64,000 bases of DNA from Antedon mediterranea (GCF_964355755.1 NC_092673.1:26229001-26293000); one strand, 5' to 3'; positions 1 to 13,461 are shown, numbered from the stretch's first letter. Made by a program: numbers and translations. The notes: generated by a model not told the origin, from the sequence alone.

Positions 1-1022
1 GAAATGTATTGAAATGAAAACGTTCATCTGTAATCTACTACCCCTTTCCCAAATTTTAGTACAACTCTAGGACATCCTATTCAGGGTACTTATGATTATT
101 TATGTATGTTTAGGATTTTGTAAATGGAAATAAAGAAAGGAAAGGAACACTTTCATATGAAACAAATGGGAAATGCATTAACATTTTAAAAGCAAGAGCC
201 AGTAGGTTGCAAAATGAAGTTTGCTTCTAAATGGAAGAAGAAGAAGGAATTTTATAAGTTTAAACACTACAGTCAATTCTTATTCAGGGGACAATTTTGT
301 TTCAAAGGTGTCCCATTAATATGTCATTTGAAATGTGATTATAGGTTAAATATGGGTATACTTTAGTTATTGTGTATCACTATCAGCACACCGCAAAATT
401 TATTTCTGTATTGGCAGTATGGTGGTCATATGACATCAGTATCAGAAGATCTCTAATAGTTAGGTCTTCTGATATAACATTAATAGCTTGACTTTTATTG
501 TATTCACCATAAATTATATTGAAAGTTTAATAATCTAGATTTATATTAATATTTTATATTAATAAATCAAAATTGAAAAAAAAAGATCAACAGTATGTAT
601 AGATAATACAAACAATGTGAATAAACATATTGAAAATTAGTTGTAATTCTATTCAACAAATATCTCGAGTTTGTATGTAACAGAACATATGCTGTTAACA
701 AACAGTGTACTTACAAATTCTAAACCAGATAGGCAACATATGTTTTACATTGATTTTCTTAAAACCATAATAGCAAAAGTCAATATGAATTTGCTTGAAT
801 TGTGTGCTGTGCATTTGAATCGACTACAGGTTGGACCATGTGGCTCTCAATGACGTGGTTCCCAAGCTAGTGCATGCCATAAAACCGGTAGAAAAAGTAC
901 AGATACGATTTGATATCAACCCATCTACTGACAAAACGACTATCATAAATATCTAACTATTAGACAAAGTTAATCCATAGAGCATGTTTCAGGCTTAGAT
1001 ATTTACCAGGATATAAGTTTGG

Positions 1023-1176
1023 TTTCATTGGCCCAGTTATTGGCACCTTTGGTAGGTATAAACAAACTTACCAATAACTAAGCCCATAATAAATTCAAAA
1101 CTTCAAGAATTTATTGTGGACTTAGTTATTGGCAAGTTGGTTCCTACCTACCAAAGGTGGCAATAACTGGGTGAAA
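1023..1176. mobile_element. Fold-back (hairpin) MITE
   Basis: The arm starting CCCAGTTATTGGCACCTTTG at 1032 is matched by the reverse complement ending CAATAACTGGG at 1171. Inner blocks also pair (CCAATAACTAAG against CTTAGTTATTGG; AATAAATTC against GAATTTATT) around a loop of about 10 bases. Nearly the whole 140 bp can fold as one hairpin, and short TTTCA/TGAAA ends extend it. Non-coding. Confidence 0.75.
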
Positions 1177-3193
1177 TACAATAATAAAGGCCCTTTCCTT
1201 GAGGTAAGAAACCATGATATAGGTAGATTCATAAACTATCCCACTGCTAGCCAACAAAAAGACTAAAAACTCTCCTAAAATGTTGACACAGTTTTATATT
1301 TCAAAAGGTTAAATTATTAAACTGGTAAAATATATACAGGTATTTAATTTCTTTGTCGACGAAGTAAAAACTTAAATACTGAACAGAATTTAAAATATTG
1401 TCAAATTTTATCCAAGTTAAAACCGATAATCACAGAAGAGCCTTGAATGAAAGTACGTGGAATAAATATAAAATATCAAAATGCTACAAAAAAGGTCAAA
1501 TTTTAACAAGTATCTAATAACAAATGATAGGTGCGGAGGTCGCTGCATTTATAAACTTGCTGATTACTTTACTTTTGTGCGACATCATCTGTCCTAGATT
1601 CATGCTATTACGGTGAATTTAAAGTTAAACTAAAAGTTAGCGAAGACGTCGTATCCGAAAGGTCACAACTCCATCTGTCAGTACTTGATGGATAAGACAG
1701 AATCCAAGGTTAGAGTGGTGTCCGTAGTGAGCAGGCAATTTCTGACGAGAGGTATTTAGTCAAGATTACAGTATTTGTTAAAGGGAGATTATGGAGGATT
1801 ATTTCAACTTGCCAGCTATGCCCTTAACATTCAGATAAAATCGACATGCAGTTTCTGCAAACAAATTCACCTGATTGCAGACTAATGCAAAACACGGTTG
1901 GTATTTTATGTAAACTAACGAAACAGCATAAATAAAATACGAACACGCAAGAAATGAGGTCACAGTCACAAAACAACATTACTACAAAAAATAATTCCAG
2001 TAGCAACCAAATCCTCTTTTAAATTACGAGAAATTTGGCTGCGATAACCTATCAATAAAACGTGTCTTTTACGATGGACAGATCCAATGACAAAACGGCT
2101 TCGGCACTATGAAGCCATTATCATTATTTGTCGTTATTAGGCGGTGAAAAATGTTTGGAATCGAATCGCCAAGTGGTTTAACTTTGTAATTTATCCTTCA
2201 TGAACACCGCCCTTTGCAAATTATTTTTATTAAAATTTCTCCTTTTTTTTTAAATTTTAGTATTTAACGAGTATTATTCTGGCGTTTTGCAAAGGAATGG
2301 ATTCTTGAGAATGTTCAGGATTGTTTGCTTTATTGAGAATTAGTAAATTTGTATCTTTTTTGACATACTTTTCATAGTATTATTAAGTGCCACGGATGTA
2401 AATGGTATATATCAATAAATATTATTATTATTCAACATTTAAAACATTCTGTAGTTTTTTCTTTGTATTGTAGTTTGGATAATTACCACCTCAAGGAAGA
2501 ATGTGTGTTAACACTGATTGAACGACAGTATTTCCATTATAACTTGTTATCATTTAAAGGCGACTATCTTTGGGAAAAAAGGTATTTAAATGAAAAAGTT
2601 GTTATTGAAACAGTTTCCTATGTTTTAAAAAAAAAAACTATTTGTGGAAATTGAATCATGTGTTAATACTAATTTATTCTTTAAAACAACAGGAAGATTC
2701 GTGTCGGTTTATGATTTTCACCGACAAAGACTTGGTGATCGAGGTCTGCCTTCCATTTTTAAAAGTAGCCAATAGTTCTGCCCGACAATGTTTAAATTGA
2801 AACAGCACGTGTTTATAATATGCAAAAACTAAAACAAATTTAGTCAGAATTAATTTTGCTCAATCTTGTCAAAAATACAATGAAAATATAAAATCAGATT
2901 AATATTCAATCAGGTCCAAGTATAAATTCAATTTACATGGATTCCAAATTTTACAAAACAGAAGTATGCTAGTACACTCTAAAGGCCAATTTACACAGAT
3001 AACAGTAAGCAGAAAAAATGCGTAGCTCCACATGGAATCTGTGTCTATCCTCTGCAGAAACCCACCCGTTTTCTACGTGCTTTGATTTGTGTAAATGGTC
3101 ATAAGCAATTTATAGATTCTATATTTTTATTACCATTACCGCTCGTCTGTGTGAATTGGCCTTAATACCTATTTCATCCCTAGCAAAACATTT

Positions 3194-3213
3194 ACACACA
3201 CACACACACACGA
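3194..3213 (+). repeat. (CA)n microsatellite
   Basis: Ten AC/CA dinucleotides in a row. Confidence 0.95.
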
Positions 3214-4203
3214 TGCATTTTGTATGGTGTTTGTGTTTAGACGGTGTGAAAAGGATAGTAATGTTCCAGCAGGCTAAAGATAATCTTGCCAAATGAATAG
3301 AGGAAATTGAACCCACAACCTAGTCCTCTCATGGTAAAAAAAGGAAAAATATATAGACCCATCCATATGCTTGTACACGCGAGTACGAGATATTGTCTTA
3401 TCCCAGAACATAAAAACAAATGAATTGTATGGAATTCAAACCCAAACTCAAAAGTCTCAAATTACAAATATGCAATTTTTAACTGATCTACATGGCAATG
3501 TCATACACATGCACTGCATGCATTTATTAGAAGGAAATCTTTAAATTCAAAAATTATAAACATAAATAAAAAATGAAGAAAATTATGTATGGCATAAGTT
3601 ATCAACTATGATTGATTAATGTGACGTGTAGAGAGGATGTGTATGTATTTTTTACAGTAATTTTAAAATTTCAGTCACATCACAAAAACCGGAAAAAAAG
3701 TTGTGAAAATATGATCATTAGTTTAAAAAGAAATTGATTTTGCTAAAGGTTAAAAAGGCATGTTTTAATTCATTCTGTCTACATGTCTGTATTTCTTTTA
3801 ATGACAATCACTCTGTATTTGAAACGACCAAAAGATTGCTCTAAATTGTACTTTTAGTTATACACTAAACACACAAACAAATGCTGTTACAAAATGTCCA
3901 AAATTATTTCCACCGGAAACCCAGAAAATTGATTTTATTACCCTTTTTCTCAGATTATTAGACCCTTGTTTATCTGTGGTCATCGCATTCTACTGTGATT
4001 TAGATACAAAGTAACATACCCTGTGACACCATATAAGGTCATAAATAAATAGTGGGAAAAAAAATAAAAATGAAAACCATGCAATACATTTGAAACCAGT
4101 GCTTATTAAAAATATCTTATTCATATAAAATCTTGTTCATGCTTAAATAGAAAAACAGCAACCAAAATAAAAGAGGAAAGATGAAGGCATAAATTATACT
4201 TAC

Positions 4204-4291
4204 ACAACGTTCCCATGTTGATTAAATGCTGACCTTAGTTCTTCTGTGGTTATATCTTGATCCAAATCACCCACAAATATATTGAAAAGGT
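4204..4291 (-). CDS. TIA1: TIA1/TIAR-type protein, start of RRM2 (RNP2)
   Basis: An 88-nt exon has acceptor tttctctatag and donor GTAAGT (4198-4203). Joined to the previous exon it reads …SKKD-NLFNIFVGDLDQD followed by ITTEELRSAFNQHGNVV. IFVGDL is RNP2 of RRM2, and the order SSKKD…FVGDL..(D/E)ITTE(E/D)L.(S/A)AF is that of TIA1/TIAR. It differs from the usual GDLSPEITTEDIK.AFAPFGKI in having LDQDITTEEL and NQHGNVV. This suggests a diverged lineage or paralogue. The exon ends two bases into a codon, so the rest of RRM2 must lie before position 1. I found no continuation in 1-4200. Confidence 0.93.
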
Positions 4292-5844
4292 CTATAGAGA
4301 AAAAAATGTAATGATTAAAATAATATCCGGCAAAACTAATAAAAATAATATATAATTTACAGCCGCAAACATAAATGCTTTCTCCCACTGTCGATTTCTT
4401 TGTGAAACAAAGGGACTACGCAGTTATAACCTTGGCGTTTGTTACACGTACAATTTGCCGATATAAAATTACCTCTTATGAATATTATTCCAATTAATAT
4501 TATGATGATTAGGCCCTTTTATTTTTTTGTCAATAATATGGAGAAAAATTTGCAGCAACAAATAGTATCCGGTGTTTTAAAATCGCATGTAGAGCAAAAG
4601 GAAAATATAATACATAAAGGTTAAGTCACTGTGGATGAAAAAAAAAATATGAGAAAACTCAAGAACTTGCCATAGTTGTGTCTGTATCTACCTTCCACAG
4701 TGTTTCCTATATAAATACATAGATGTAAATATTGTTTTGCGTCAAATAATAAATCTATCACATCATATTAAACTAACAATTTTTTTTTTTACAAATATGG
4801 AAAACGTCAACAGTTCTGTTGATTAATGTTGACAAGGCCTGGCAATAAGATGTCTTACGACTTGGATCGTCGTCGTCCGACCCAAGAGATGCTGTAAGTT
4901 GATTTGAAATCGTCGTCGCATCTTATCACATAGCAATAATGAATAGAATTGATGGTGTAACACGATACCAGTGCAGGTTTATATGGATGGAATTAATGGG
5001 GAAGTGTAAAAAAAAAAAATAGGTTGATGTGTTTATGAAGATGTCGTCGGTAATTTGTGTTTGGTGGGATTAAATTGTGTACGCAAGAATGAGAATTATG
5101 ACCTAAATAAGATTGCTTCGCATTCTCAAATAATTAACACTCTGAGAACAAGAAGGGTAATGAAGATTTACATTATTACCATTACAGTAATGAAATAAAA
5201 TTAAAAGATGGCTCACCACCAACTTTTCACTGCTGTACGATGAAAGTAGACATGAAATACATTTATTGTTAAAATTTTAGAAATAAAATTGTTTAAACAA
5301 CAACTAAAATTGTTTAAAATTTATTTTATGGCGGACATTTTAAACAGTATCCTATAGAAACATAAAACAAAAACAAGTGCCATATTGACCATAGCTAAAT
5401 GTCTAACTTATTTCACACAATATGGAGAGGAAAAATTAGTAGTCAGTACAGTTTCTTTTTTGTTACTTTATACGTAATTTTACTTTCTATGGACCAGAGA
5501 TTCCGAGATAAAAGATTGCATGAATGAATAATCAATTTTGCACATAGATGCGGAGAAACGTTAAAATTGCCATACATCACTTACTGTGCTTATAAATCAA
5601 CATGAAAACAATTAGGAGAATAACAAGTAATGAACACACAAAAAGGAGAATAAACGATGGAGAAAAGGATTCCAGAATGAGATTAATACCGTAATTAAGG
5701 TTATAGGACGTGGGTCATGATTGATGAGATTATGGGTTTAAATCGTGATTAATAGATACTCGTAATTAAACAGCTAAATATTTTAATGATTGTAAATTGA
5801 CTATAACACAAGGAGAACTACTACGACAAATCCAATGTTTCATG

Positions 5845-6229
5845 TAAAAATATATTGGGAAATACACAGTCTATGAGTATAATAATCCCATCATCTTCTG
5901 CATGACGGTCCCATGATATAATCCCAAAATGTCACACTACTTCAGGGGTGATCTAAAACAAATTAAAAATATATTGGGATATACACAGTATGAGTATAAC
6001 TTATTGCGCGGATATAACCCCATCATCTTCTTCTGCAACATGACGGTCCCATGATATAATCCCAAAATGTCACCCTACTTCAGGGGTAATCTAAAACAAA
6101 TTAAAAATATATTGGGATATACACAGTATGAGTATAACTTATTGCGCGGATATAACCCCATCATCTTCTTCTGCAACATGACGGTCCCATGATATAATCC
6201 CAAAATGTCACCCTACTTCAGGGGTGATA
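5845..6229 (+). repeat. Tandem repeat, about 2.9 copies of a 138-bp unit
   Basis: Units start TAAAAATATATTGGG at 5845, 5964 and 6102. The second and third copies are almost identical (138-bp spacing). The first lacks about 19 bp, including ACTTATTGCGCGG. Each contains ATGACGGTCCCATGATATAA and a TACTTCAGGGG end. Non-coding. Confidence 0.9.
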
Positions 6230-6570
6230 TTTTACTAGGTCAAGTATGGTAATTTGTGAAATAACTGAAGAAAAGTATTTGTATGACACGGAAAATACAA
6301 CAACTTTGAGTATAAATATTCAATTTTCTCGTTTCAGGTGTATATTTGATGCCTTGAAATATGTTCAAAATTACTTAGCACTTTAGCAATTCAAAATTAT
6401 ATTCTAATATTTCACATTATCGGGTTAAAAATACAATTTTTTTTAAATATAAAATTTATGGGTTATGGCCGAAAAACAATCATTTTCAGCTATGTTAAAA
6501 CAATACTATCTTTCGAATTTAGTAAATTCTGTTTCATTTTCAGAGAATATTTCAAAATTATATTGACGGA

Positions 6571-6610
6571 GATGCCGCCGTGTCACATGATCATGTTGAT
6601 GAGCGGCATC
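6571..6610. other. 8-bp GC stem hairpin with palindromic loop
   Basis: GATGCCGC and GCGGCATC flank TCACATGATCATGTTGA, which itself contains CATGATCATG. It is GC-rich in AT-rich DNA. No function is assigned. Confidence 0.4.
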
Positions 6611-6739
6611 CAAGAATCAATTTCACTTGATTTAGCAATTGACTTTGTAATTTATTACGACTGTATACAAACTAAGTGTGACTAGGTTCAAGTACTGGAG
6701 GCAAGTAATATTTGTTATTATGGTATTGCATTGTCAGAC

Positions 6740-6800
6740 ATCAGTCAGTGGCGCAAAGTCTAAGACAATCAATGGTCTGCGTTTCGAAATCCAGTCTAAA
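6740..6800 (+). mobile_element. tRNA-like SINE fragment
   Basis: On the plus strand AGTGGCGCAAAGTCTAAGAC (A-box-like, 6748-6767) and GTTTCGAAATCC (B-box-like, 6780-6791) are correctly spaced for a tRNA-derived promoter. No complete cloverleaf is seen. Confidence 0.45.
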
Positions 6801-8889
6801 GCACAAAAAATCAATTAAACCGATCTCTTCCATTAATTTTCACTCCACCGAGAACTAACAAACGTAGAAAATGATTTCTTCAAATAACACAAGCTTAAAT
6901 GGAATCTTTAGTGATTGAAGTTGTAGAATTGAGTAGAAAAGAACGTGGGTACACCACCATGAAAAAAGTTACTTTGAAAATTTAAATGATTGTCGGCATG
7001 CAATATTATTATTTCTAGTTGTTCTAAAGCTTATGTTCAAACAACAGAGCAATAAAAACAGATTATCGATTTGAACACAACTCTCAAGATTAATAAGGTG
7101 TGGTTATAAACACATGTGCCATACAAATTAAGAAAAGGTATTAAACATATGGTATGGTATCAAATAACCATAGGATTATAATATCTGGGCATATAAATTA
7201 GAGGATTCTATTAATTCACACATTGTGTGGTGAACATTTTAGGAACTAAATTAAAACATTAGTGGCATTCAATTTCTCAATTTCGATGTTCGTTAATATG
7301 GCTATGGATTTATAATTTTCATACATAATACTCAATTTTAAATTTTAATTATTTAATAATTTTATCTGTTATGTTTACAATGTTGCATAAGCATAATAAT
7401 AAATAACCGAGACATATATTTTGACCTACAACACAATAGGAATACCCACATTTTTTTTTCCCCTGCTGAAGTTGACAGAACAATAGAATTTACCTTGCCA
7501 AGTAACAATACATGACCAATCATTTCTCTAAATGTGCATTAAACCCAAAAAACATTATTTTTTATTAACATTACAATGTTTGGGAATGATATAAAACAAA
7601 TGTTGTAATGCTATTAAACTCGGTGAAGATGTTAACTAGAGAATGCAGATCAAAATGAATGCCAAAATCACCTAAACGCAACATCTATCACATTATTGTG
7701 ATTTTCAGCCTATAATGCATGTTTTACCAAATTTGCAACGACTATTATCATCAACTGACAAGACATGGTAATGCTGTATAATGTCTTTTTCCACCAATCA
7801 GAATCATGTAATACTTGATATGATATTCTAGTCATAGAGGTAACCATAAAAGTTGTCAGGGAAAGAAAGGGAATGTAATTACCTTATTAGGCTTTAATAG
7901 CTTTCAGGACTCTTAGCCCATTACCCATTTGAATTTCGGTACTTGTGTCGTCTGCAATAACTACTCAATATTCTGTCATTTCTCACTAAAATACATATCT
8001 GATAAATCTATACATAATTACATACCGCTATGTATCTTAATGGAAGAATCGGAATATGAGGAAAAACCAAACCAATCCATCAGTTTGACAATAAAAAAAA
8101 ACTGACCCATCTATCAATCACATTTTACACGAAAACTAATAACACATCTAGATAGTCAAAATTCAAATGATAAAATTGTCTGACAAAAAAAGATTTATAG
8201 CGTTGATATTGATTTTTCAGCTCAGTAAATTTTACGCCATATTTGTCGAACAATATTGTCAATTTTGTTTGAAAAGAATTGGAAAATTTAATATAATCTG
8301 TCAGCGAAGATGGACTTAATTTAATTCAAATTGTTTCAAAAACCCTTTTCAATAATAGAATTAAATAAGCACGATATCAATTTACGAATCCAAATTCTTT
8401 AAATCCGTCAAAAGTACTACCCACCTAATACAAGATATATTTTCATTAAATAAAGAGTTTAAAACATTTAACAGGTCTGACTGGCGACACTTCAATATCC
8501 AGTTTAAATATCATTCAGAATAAATGTAATAACGTTTGGTAAAGTACAAACTGTACAAGCTTTGCATCTAAACAGAAATAGAAATAATAACATTTATTCA
8601 ATGTAGTAGATTATGTTTATATTGCTTTTTAAGAATATAATGAATTAATATTTGAAATACAAAAATGTGCAAAAGAAATTATTATATTATAATATTATTA
8701 AATTATATGTAATAGTAACAATATTTTTTACATTTTATTACACAAAAAAAAAATAATAATAAAAGAAAAAAATTTTTTTTTTTATTTCAACTCAATATAA
8801 ATAAATATAAATTTAATATTAAAAACAATGTTGTCGTAAGTTTTTTTTTCTTATTTTATTTGAGTCATTTTAGTATTAATAGATAAATG

Positions 8890-9140
8890 TCTTGCAAGAC
8901 CCCCGACGGGTGAATAATGAGCGTATCTAGTAAAGTGCATGCGGATAATTATCAGCTGAATGCATTACAAACATGGTCAATATTAGCAACTAACCTCAGG
9001 GGGCAAAGCAAACCCCTCGGGGATGCACCAAACACTTCCCCTTGATCGCACGCTTACAATACCATTGCAGAATAATACAAATTACTCGATTTCATTACAA
9101 AGATATTATCGTTGAATGCAATCATGTTGATGAGATAACG
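8890..9140. promoter_or_regulatory. Candidate conserved non-coding element
   Basis: A compositionally distinct block in AT-rich intron includes GCGGATAATTATCAGCTGAA (homeodomain-type AATTA next to an E-box CAGCTG) and TGCATTACAAACATGGTCAA. It also has a small GC hairpin region (CCTCAGGGGGCAAAGC and CAAACCCCTCGGGG). No coding frame is convincing. Confidence 0.25.
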
Positions 9141-9537
9141 TCAATTCTATGAACGCTATTGAGGAAGAACTACTTGCTACTTGTGTAGTTTACCTGCAGT
9201 ATAACAAGCTACTTTATACAATGTCTCATTCAATGCTACTTAGTGCTATTCAAATATTTGTATTTTTATAGAGTGGAAGACAATTGCCTTAAGTGGATAA
9301 GCAGTATACAAGCCCCATTATACAGAGGGTAATGTAACTTATTTCGGTCATCATTTTCTTTAGGATAGATAGATGAAAATTCAAGTGTAATTGTTATAAA
9401 TTTATTATTCTTTTAATGTTATAATATCATTTGGAACAAAATGTATCGATAAATATCCAAAAGAAATAAAATTTACAAATAAAAAATTTACTAAATTGAA
9501 TATTTTGTTTTCCGAACAGTAGGAAAGAATTTGTAAC

Positions 9538-9628
9538 AAAGGGACAATTTGTTGATTAACAAGGGACAATTTTGTATTCACAAGGGACAATTTGTTGATT
9601 GTACAATAAGGGACACATTGCTGACTGT
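9538..9628 (+). repeat. Irregular tandem repeat of AAGGGACAATTTGTTGATT
   Basis: AAGGGACA occurs at 9539, 9561, 9582 and 9608 with 21-26-base spacing. Confidence 0.75.
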
Positions 9629-10629
9629 AATAGAGCAACACGTTATTCAATGTATGTTAATATATGCAAATGATATAATAAATGCAAATGTTTCCACCAA
9701 TGAATAATTTTCCTTCTGATTTCGGTGGTATATTTACCGTTTCCAAGATTTACAAAATTTTAAAAGTAGCAATATATCAAAGGTTAAATTTATGGTAAGA
9801 ATAAAGTTAATTACATTTGAATACATTTACATTCATTTATTTTATTTACATTTAAATAAACGACATCCATCATTATTATTAGACGACTTTTGACGTTTTC
9901 CCAATTTTCATACATATTTTTGTTGAGGGGGCTGACTGAAATCAATATTAAATCCTAGTTCTTAAATAATTTAGTTCGCGTTAATTTAACTTCCATGTGC
10001 AATTAAGGATTCTCATTAGTACACACGCCCAAGGACAATCAAATATACACTTTTGTCAGAGAGCAAAAATGTCAATAATATTTCCACTTAATTATGATAA
10101 TTTGCATAAAAAATATTTAATATTTTCAAGACAAAAATGTTTCCTTAAGTAGAAAAGGGTCGTTACTAATATTTGTGTATTTTAAATTAAACTTTGATAG
10201 TGAAGATACTATAAATATCATTTATATAATTTATATCAATCAGCCTTAATATGTGTTAATATTAATAATATCAAACAAAAAACTTGTTTATTTGTATATT
10301 TTAAGTTTATTTTAAGTTTATTTCAATTTGTGAAGATCATCAAATATAATTTATAAATATAGTAATATCAATCAGCTATAATATGCGTTATTATCAATAA
10401 ACAATAAACTGGTATATTTTTTAATCCATCATTTTTGAATATTTATTCGCCCACCATACTGTCTATAATTGCAATTTTGATGTTATATTATTGCAATGTC
10501 TTTGGGCTCTTTTGTAACCATTTCATTCGTTACATCATTAATGTTTGTCATATAAGTATTATAAACCCTTGATTGCTAAACTAGGCGTTTTCCTACTAAA
10601 GGTATAAACTACATGTATTGACACTTCGG

Positions 10630-10700
10630 ATAGGATTTGAACTAAAGACCATGGAATTTGTAGACAAGATGGAGCATAAATGGTCATCTTTTTTTAGTGT
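10630..10700 (-). mobile_element. SINE relic related to 26295-26363
   Basis: On the minus strand ATCTTGTCTACAAATTCC…, then GTTCAAATCCTAT, aligns with the TTCTTGCCTACTAATC… and GGTTCAAATCCTAT of the 26295 copy. The A-box side is decayed. Confidence 0.5.
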
Positions 10701-10879
10701 GGACAGGTGGTTAGCATATTCTTGGAGCAAGAGATTGCATAGATTACAGTGTGAATACAGGTTTGTGATTTCACATGAAAAATTCAAGTAATGGTTGTAA
10801 TAAATCGCAAACGTGTACCATATTTTTACAAATGAATTTGCTTTCTTATAAATAAATGTGGTTGCTTATACGGTATAAT

Positions 10880-11100
10880 CCCTATTAAAGGAGACATTTT
10901 TGGGCCCAAACAAAGCATCCAATTTAAAATGTTCCAAGAATAGGGCTGTTTTGCCTATGTTTATTTTACGGTAAAGTGTCCCGTTAATAGGGATGTTTCT
11001 TAAACAGTTTACCTGAACAGATGTTTGCCATATTGTTAAAACATGTATTTGCCATTGCTTGTTTCATGGGAAAATATCCCCTTAATAGCAATGTTCTACA
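10880..11100. repeat. Dispersed 'ATTAAGGGGACA' repeat relics
   Basis: CCCTATTAAAGGAGACATTT, then TTGGGCCCAAA, and inverted partners (GTGTCCCGTTAATAGGGATG; ATATCCCCTTAATAG) look like decayed inverted ends of a DNA element. Related words recur at 17195-17400, 24840-24875 and 29385-29415. Confidence 0.45.
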
Positions 11101-13461
11101 GTAAGCATTTACTAAGTTTTAAGGCAACATTCAGTTTGATGTTCTGAAATGTGAGCAAACCATTTAATTGTGGTATTGTAACAAAGTAATAAATTGCATT
11201 GACAAGACATCGGAAATAAACCGCTCCCAAAGGAAATCATGCTAGATCATTTTCCAGCGGCTGATATCAACAAAGTGGAAGACTCAATGAAACGTACAGT
11301 AAAGACAATACTATTATTGTAGTAGTTGAATACAGATGATTCGATCAATGATCATCACAAATTCCAAGTAAGTACAGTACTATGACACAGACTGACCTAT
11401 TAGTGTTAATGACATGGTTCACAACAAACATCAATACATTAATGATTAATTAGATGAAGTTTTAAACGAACATAAAGTTAGTGTGTGTGAAAATGAAAGA
11501 TCATAGTATCATCGCATACATTGTACATACAACAACGTTACTATATTTCACGATTACGACAGAATTTTATCCTATAAAGTTGTATATGTTGTCATTGACC
11601 ATAGTTAGGTCATGAATACATTAGGTAATGTATTGGAGGAAAAAGGACAGAAATAAATTTTAACAAGATTATTCTTCTTTTTCATATTTAAAATATAATC
11701 AGATAAACAATAAACCAATTTCAACCGAAAAGCATTGTCGACTCAAAAGATCAGACTGAAGATTTTCTTCTGGAAAGCCAAGATATTATTAAAACATTTA
11801 GTATCGAGGCAACATACTAGCTACCTACAAACTTTAGGGTTGGTTTAATATCACCCACATGCGTATTATGATAAAAACATTGAGATGTTATAATATATAT
11901 CTAGAGGGATTGCCACCTTATATTTAGGACAGCGAAATATACTAATGGCAATATATGCATAAAATAAACTAGTTTTTAATACTATAACACATTAAATGAC
12001 GTATGAAGATATAAACAGAAAGAAAATGCAAAATATTTAATGTATTTGTGTCGGAATAAACGTTTAAACTCAATATGCAAGGTATTGGCAATCACTTGAA
12101 TAATCGGCATACAAGTATTCGTAGAAGCTAATACCCAAGGTAGGAATTAAAATAAAAGGATAACAACCAGATACGTATGCTATGGGCAACCCTTTAATAA
12201 TGTGCACAAACGTTTTTATTAAGAGACAATACGACATTGTTGCCAGGCAAGATGGCAACAATTTCTCCAGTATCATATGCAAATTATGTGATGCAACATT
12301 AACATAACCCTTTAATCTAATCTTATACAGGAATCACATGTATGAACATGTGAAACTGTATTAAGGAATTTGCCTGATACTGTGGCATTAATGGCATTTC
12401 CTTTGACATGTTTTCATATTACATACAAATGGGAAGAATTCATGAGTACAGTATACACACTAGCCATCATATAAAAAAACACTAGCCATGATATTATAAA
12501 AAAAAGAACAAACATGTTGAATATGCGAGAATAATAAAGCATTTAAACTCAACCCAGTATTCACAAAAGATTCATGAGGCTGTTTCGACAGAGGAAACGA
12601 TGAACGACAAATCCAAAGATTTAAGATCGACGTTTACAAATTCTCACTAGTACATCAACAATGAAGAGACTAAATTTAATGCTTAAATCCAATTAGTTAC
12701 TCAATATCGCACACTCGTCATGAAAAGGATATTTGATTCGATTTATTCAGCACAGTTGTAAAATAGAAATGCTGAGCCTTTTTATTCCTTCGTAAATTTC
12801 ATTTTAAAGGCAAAAATTGTGATTGTTAAACACAAAACCAGTACTGATCTCTGGCCTAAAGTCTGTACTTAGAATTGATACGTCAGGATGTAAGAATAAC
12901 AGCAGGATGATTGAGTAATTATTTGAAGTGCTTTAGATCAGCTTGTACAATTAAGTAACTGTGTGTATTACTGAGTAATTAGATAATAGTGTAGTTAGTG
13001 TAATTAGTTAATTAATGGTGTTAAGTGTATTACACAAATTAATTAAGATTACACTGATGGATGCGATACACTCAATGTGATAAACTTATGATACAAATAT
13101 TCAAGAGCTCAACAGAAACTCCTTATTTGGAACGTGGATGTAAATGTGCTAGACTGCATTCATTTATAAAGGCCTAAATTTCTACAGTTATAAAACTTTA
13201 TCTCTTGCACAGGGTGTCTTAACAGTGCGTTTCATTTGGCTCATGAATGAATATCAACATAAGGGAGGCTTCACCAGTTACACTTTATCTGGCCTGTAAG
13301 GCTATTTATAAATTACAAATCGGGGGCCAAACAGGAAAATTGTTGATCTATGTGTACTGTAGCACCCAATCTGGGTAATGAACCCTTCGAATCTTGTGGA
13401 GTTTCGTCTCTTTTGGCACCAAATCTAATAGGGTTGTGTTTTACACAAACATAATACTTAC

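Larger units (their letters stand above)
1..4203. other. Intronic DNA, no coding exon found
   Basis: This is part of the intron after exon 4204-4291. It holds the fold-back MITE, the (CA)n repeat and a GC-richer block at 1530-1800. A homeobox-site-rich block lies at 2030-2210 and an AT-rich simple-repeat tail at 2410-2440. A degenerate B-box-like word (GGGTTCAATTTCC, minus strand) lies near 3300. The next RRM2 exon was looked for and not seen. Confidence 0.6.
4292..13461. other. Intronic DNA between RRM2-start and RRM1-end exons
   Basis: AT-rich intron of about 9.2 kb. Apart from the repeats and candidate elements listed separately, I see long A/T runs (8690-8850) and an imperfect AT-rich duplication at 10190-10420, and no supported gene. 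Confidence 0.6.
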
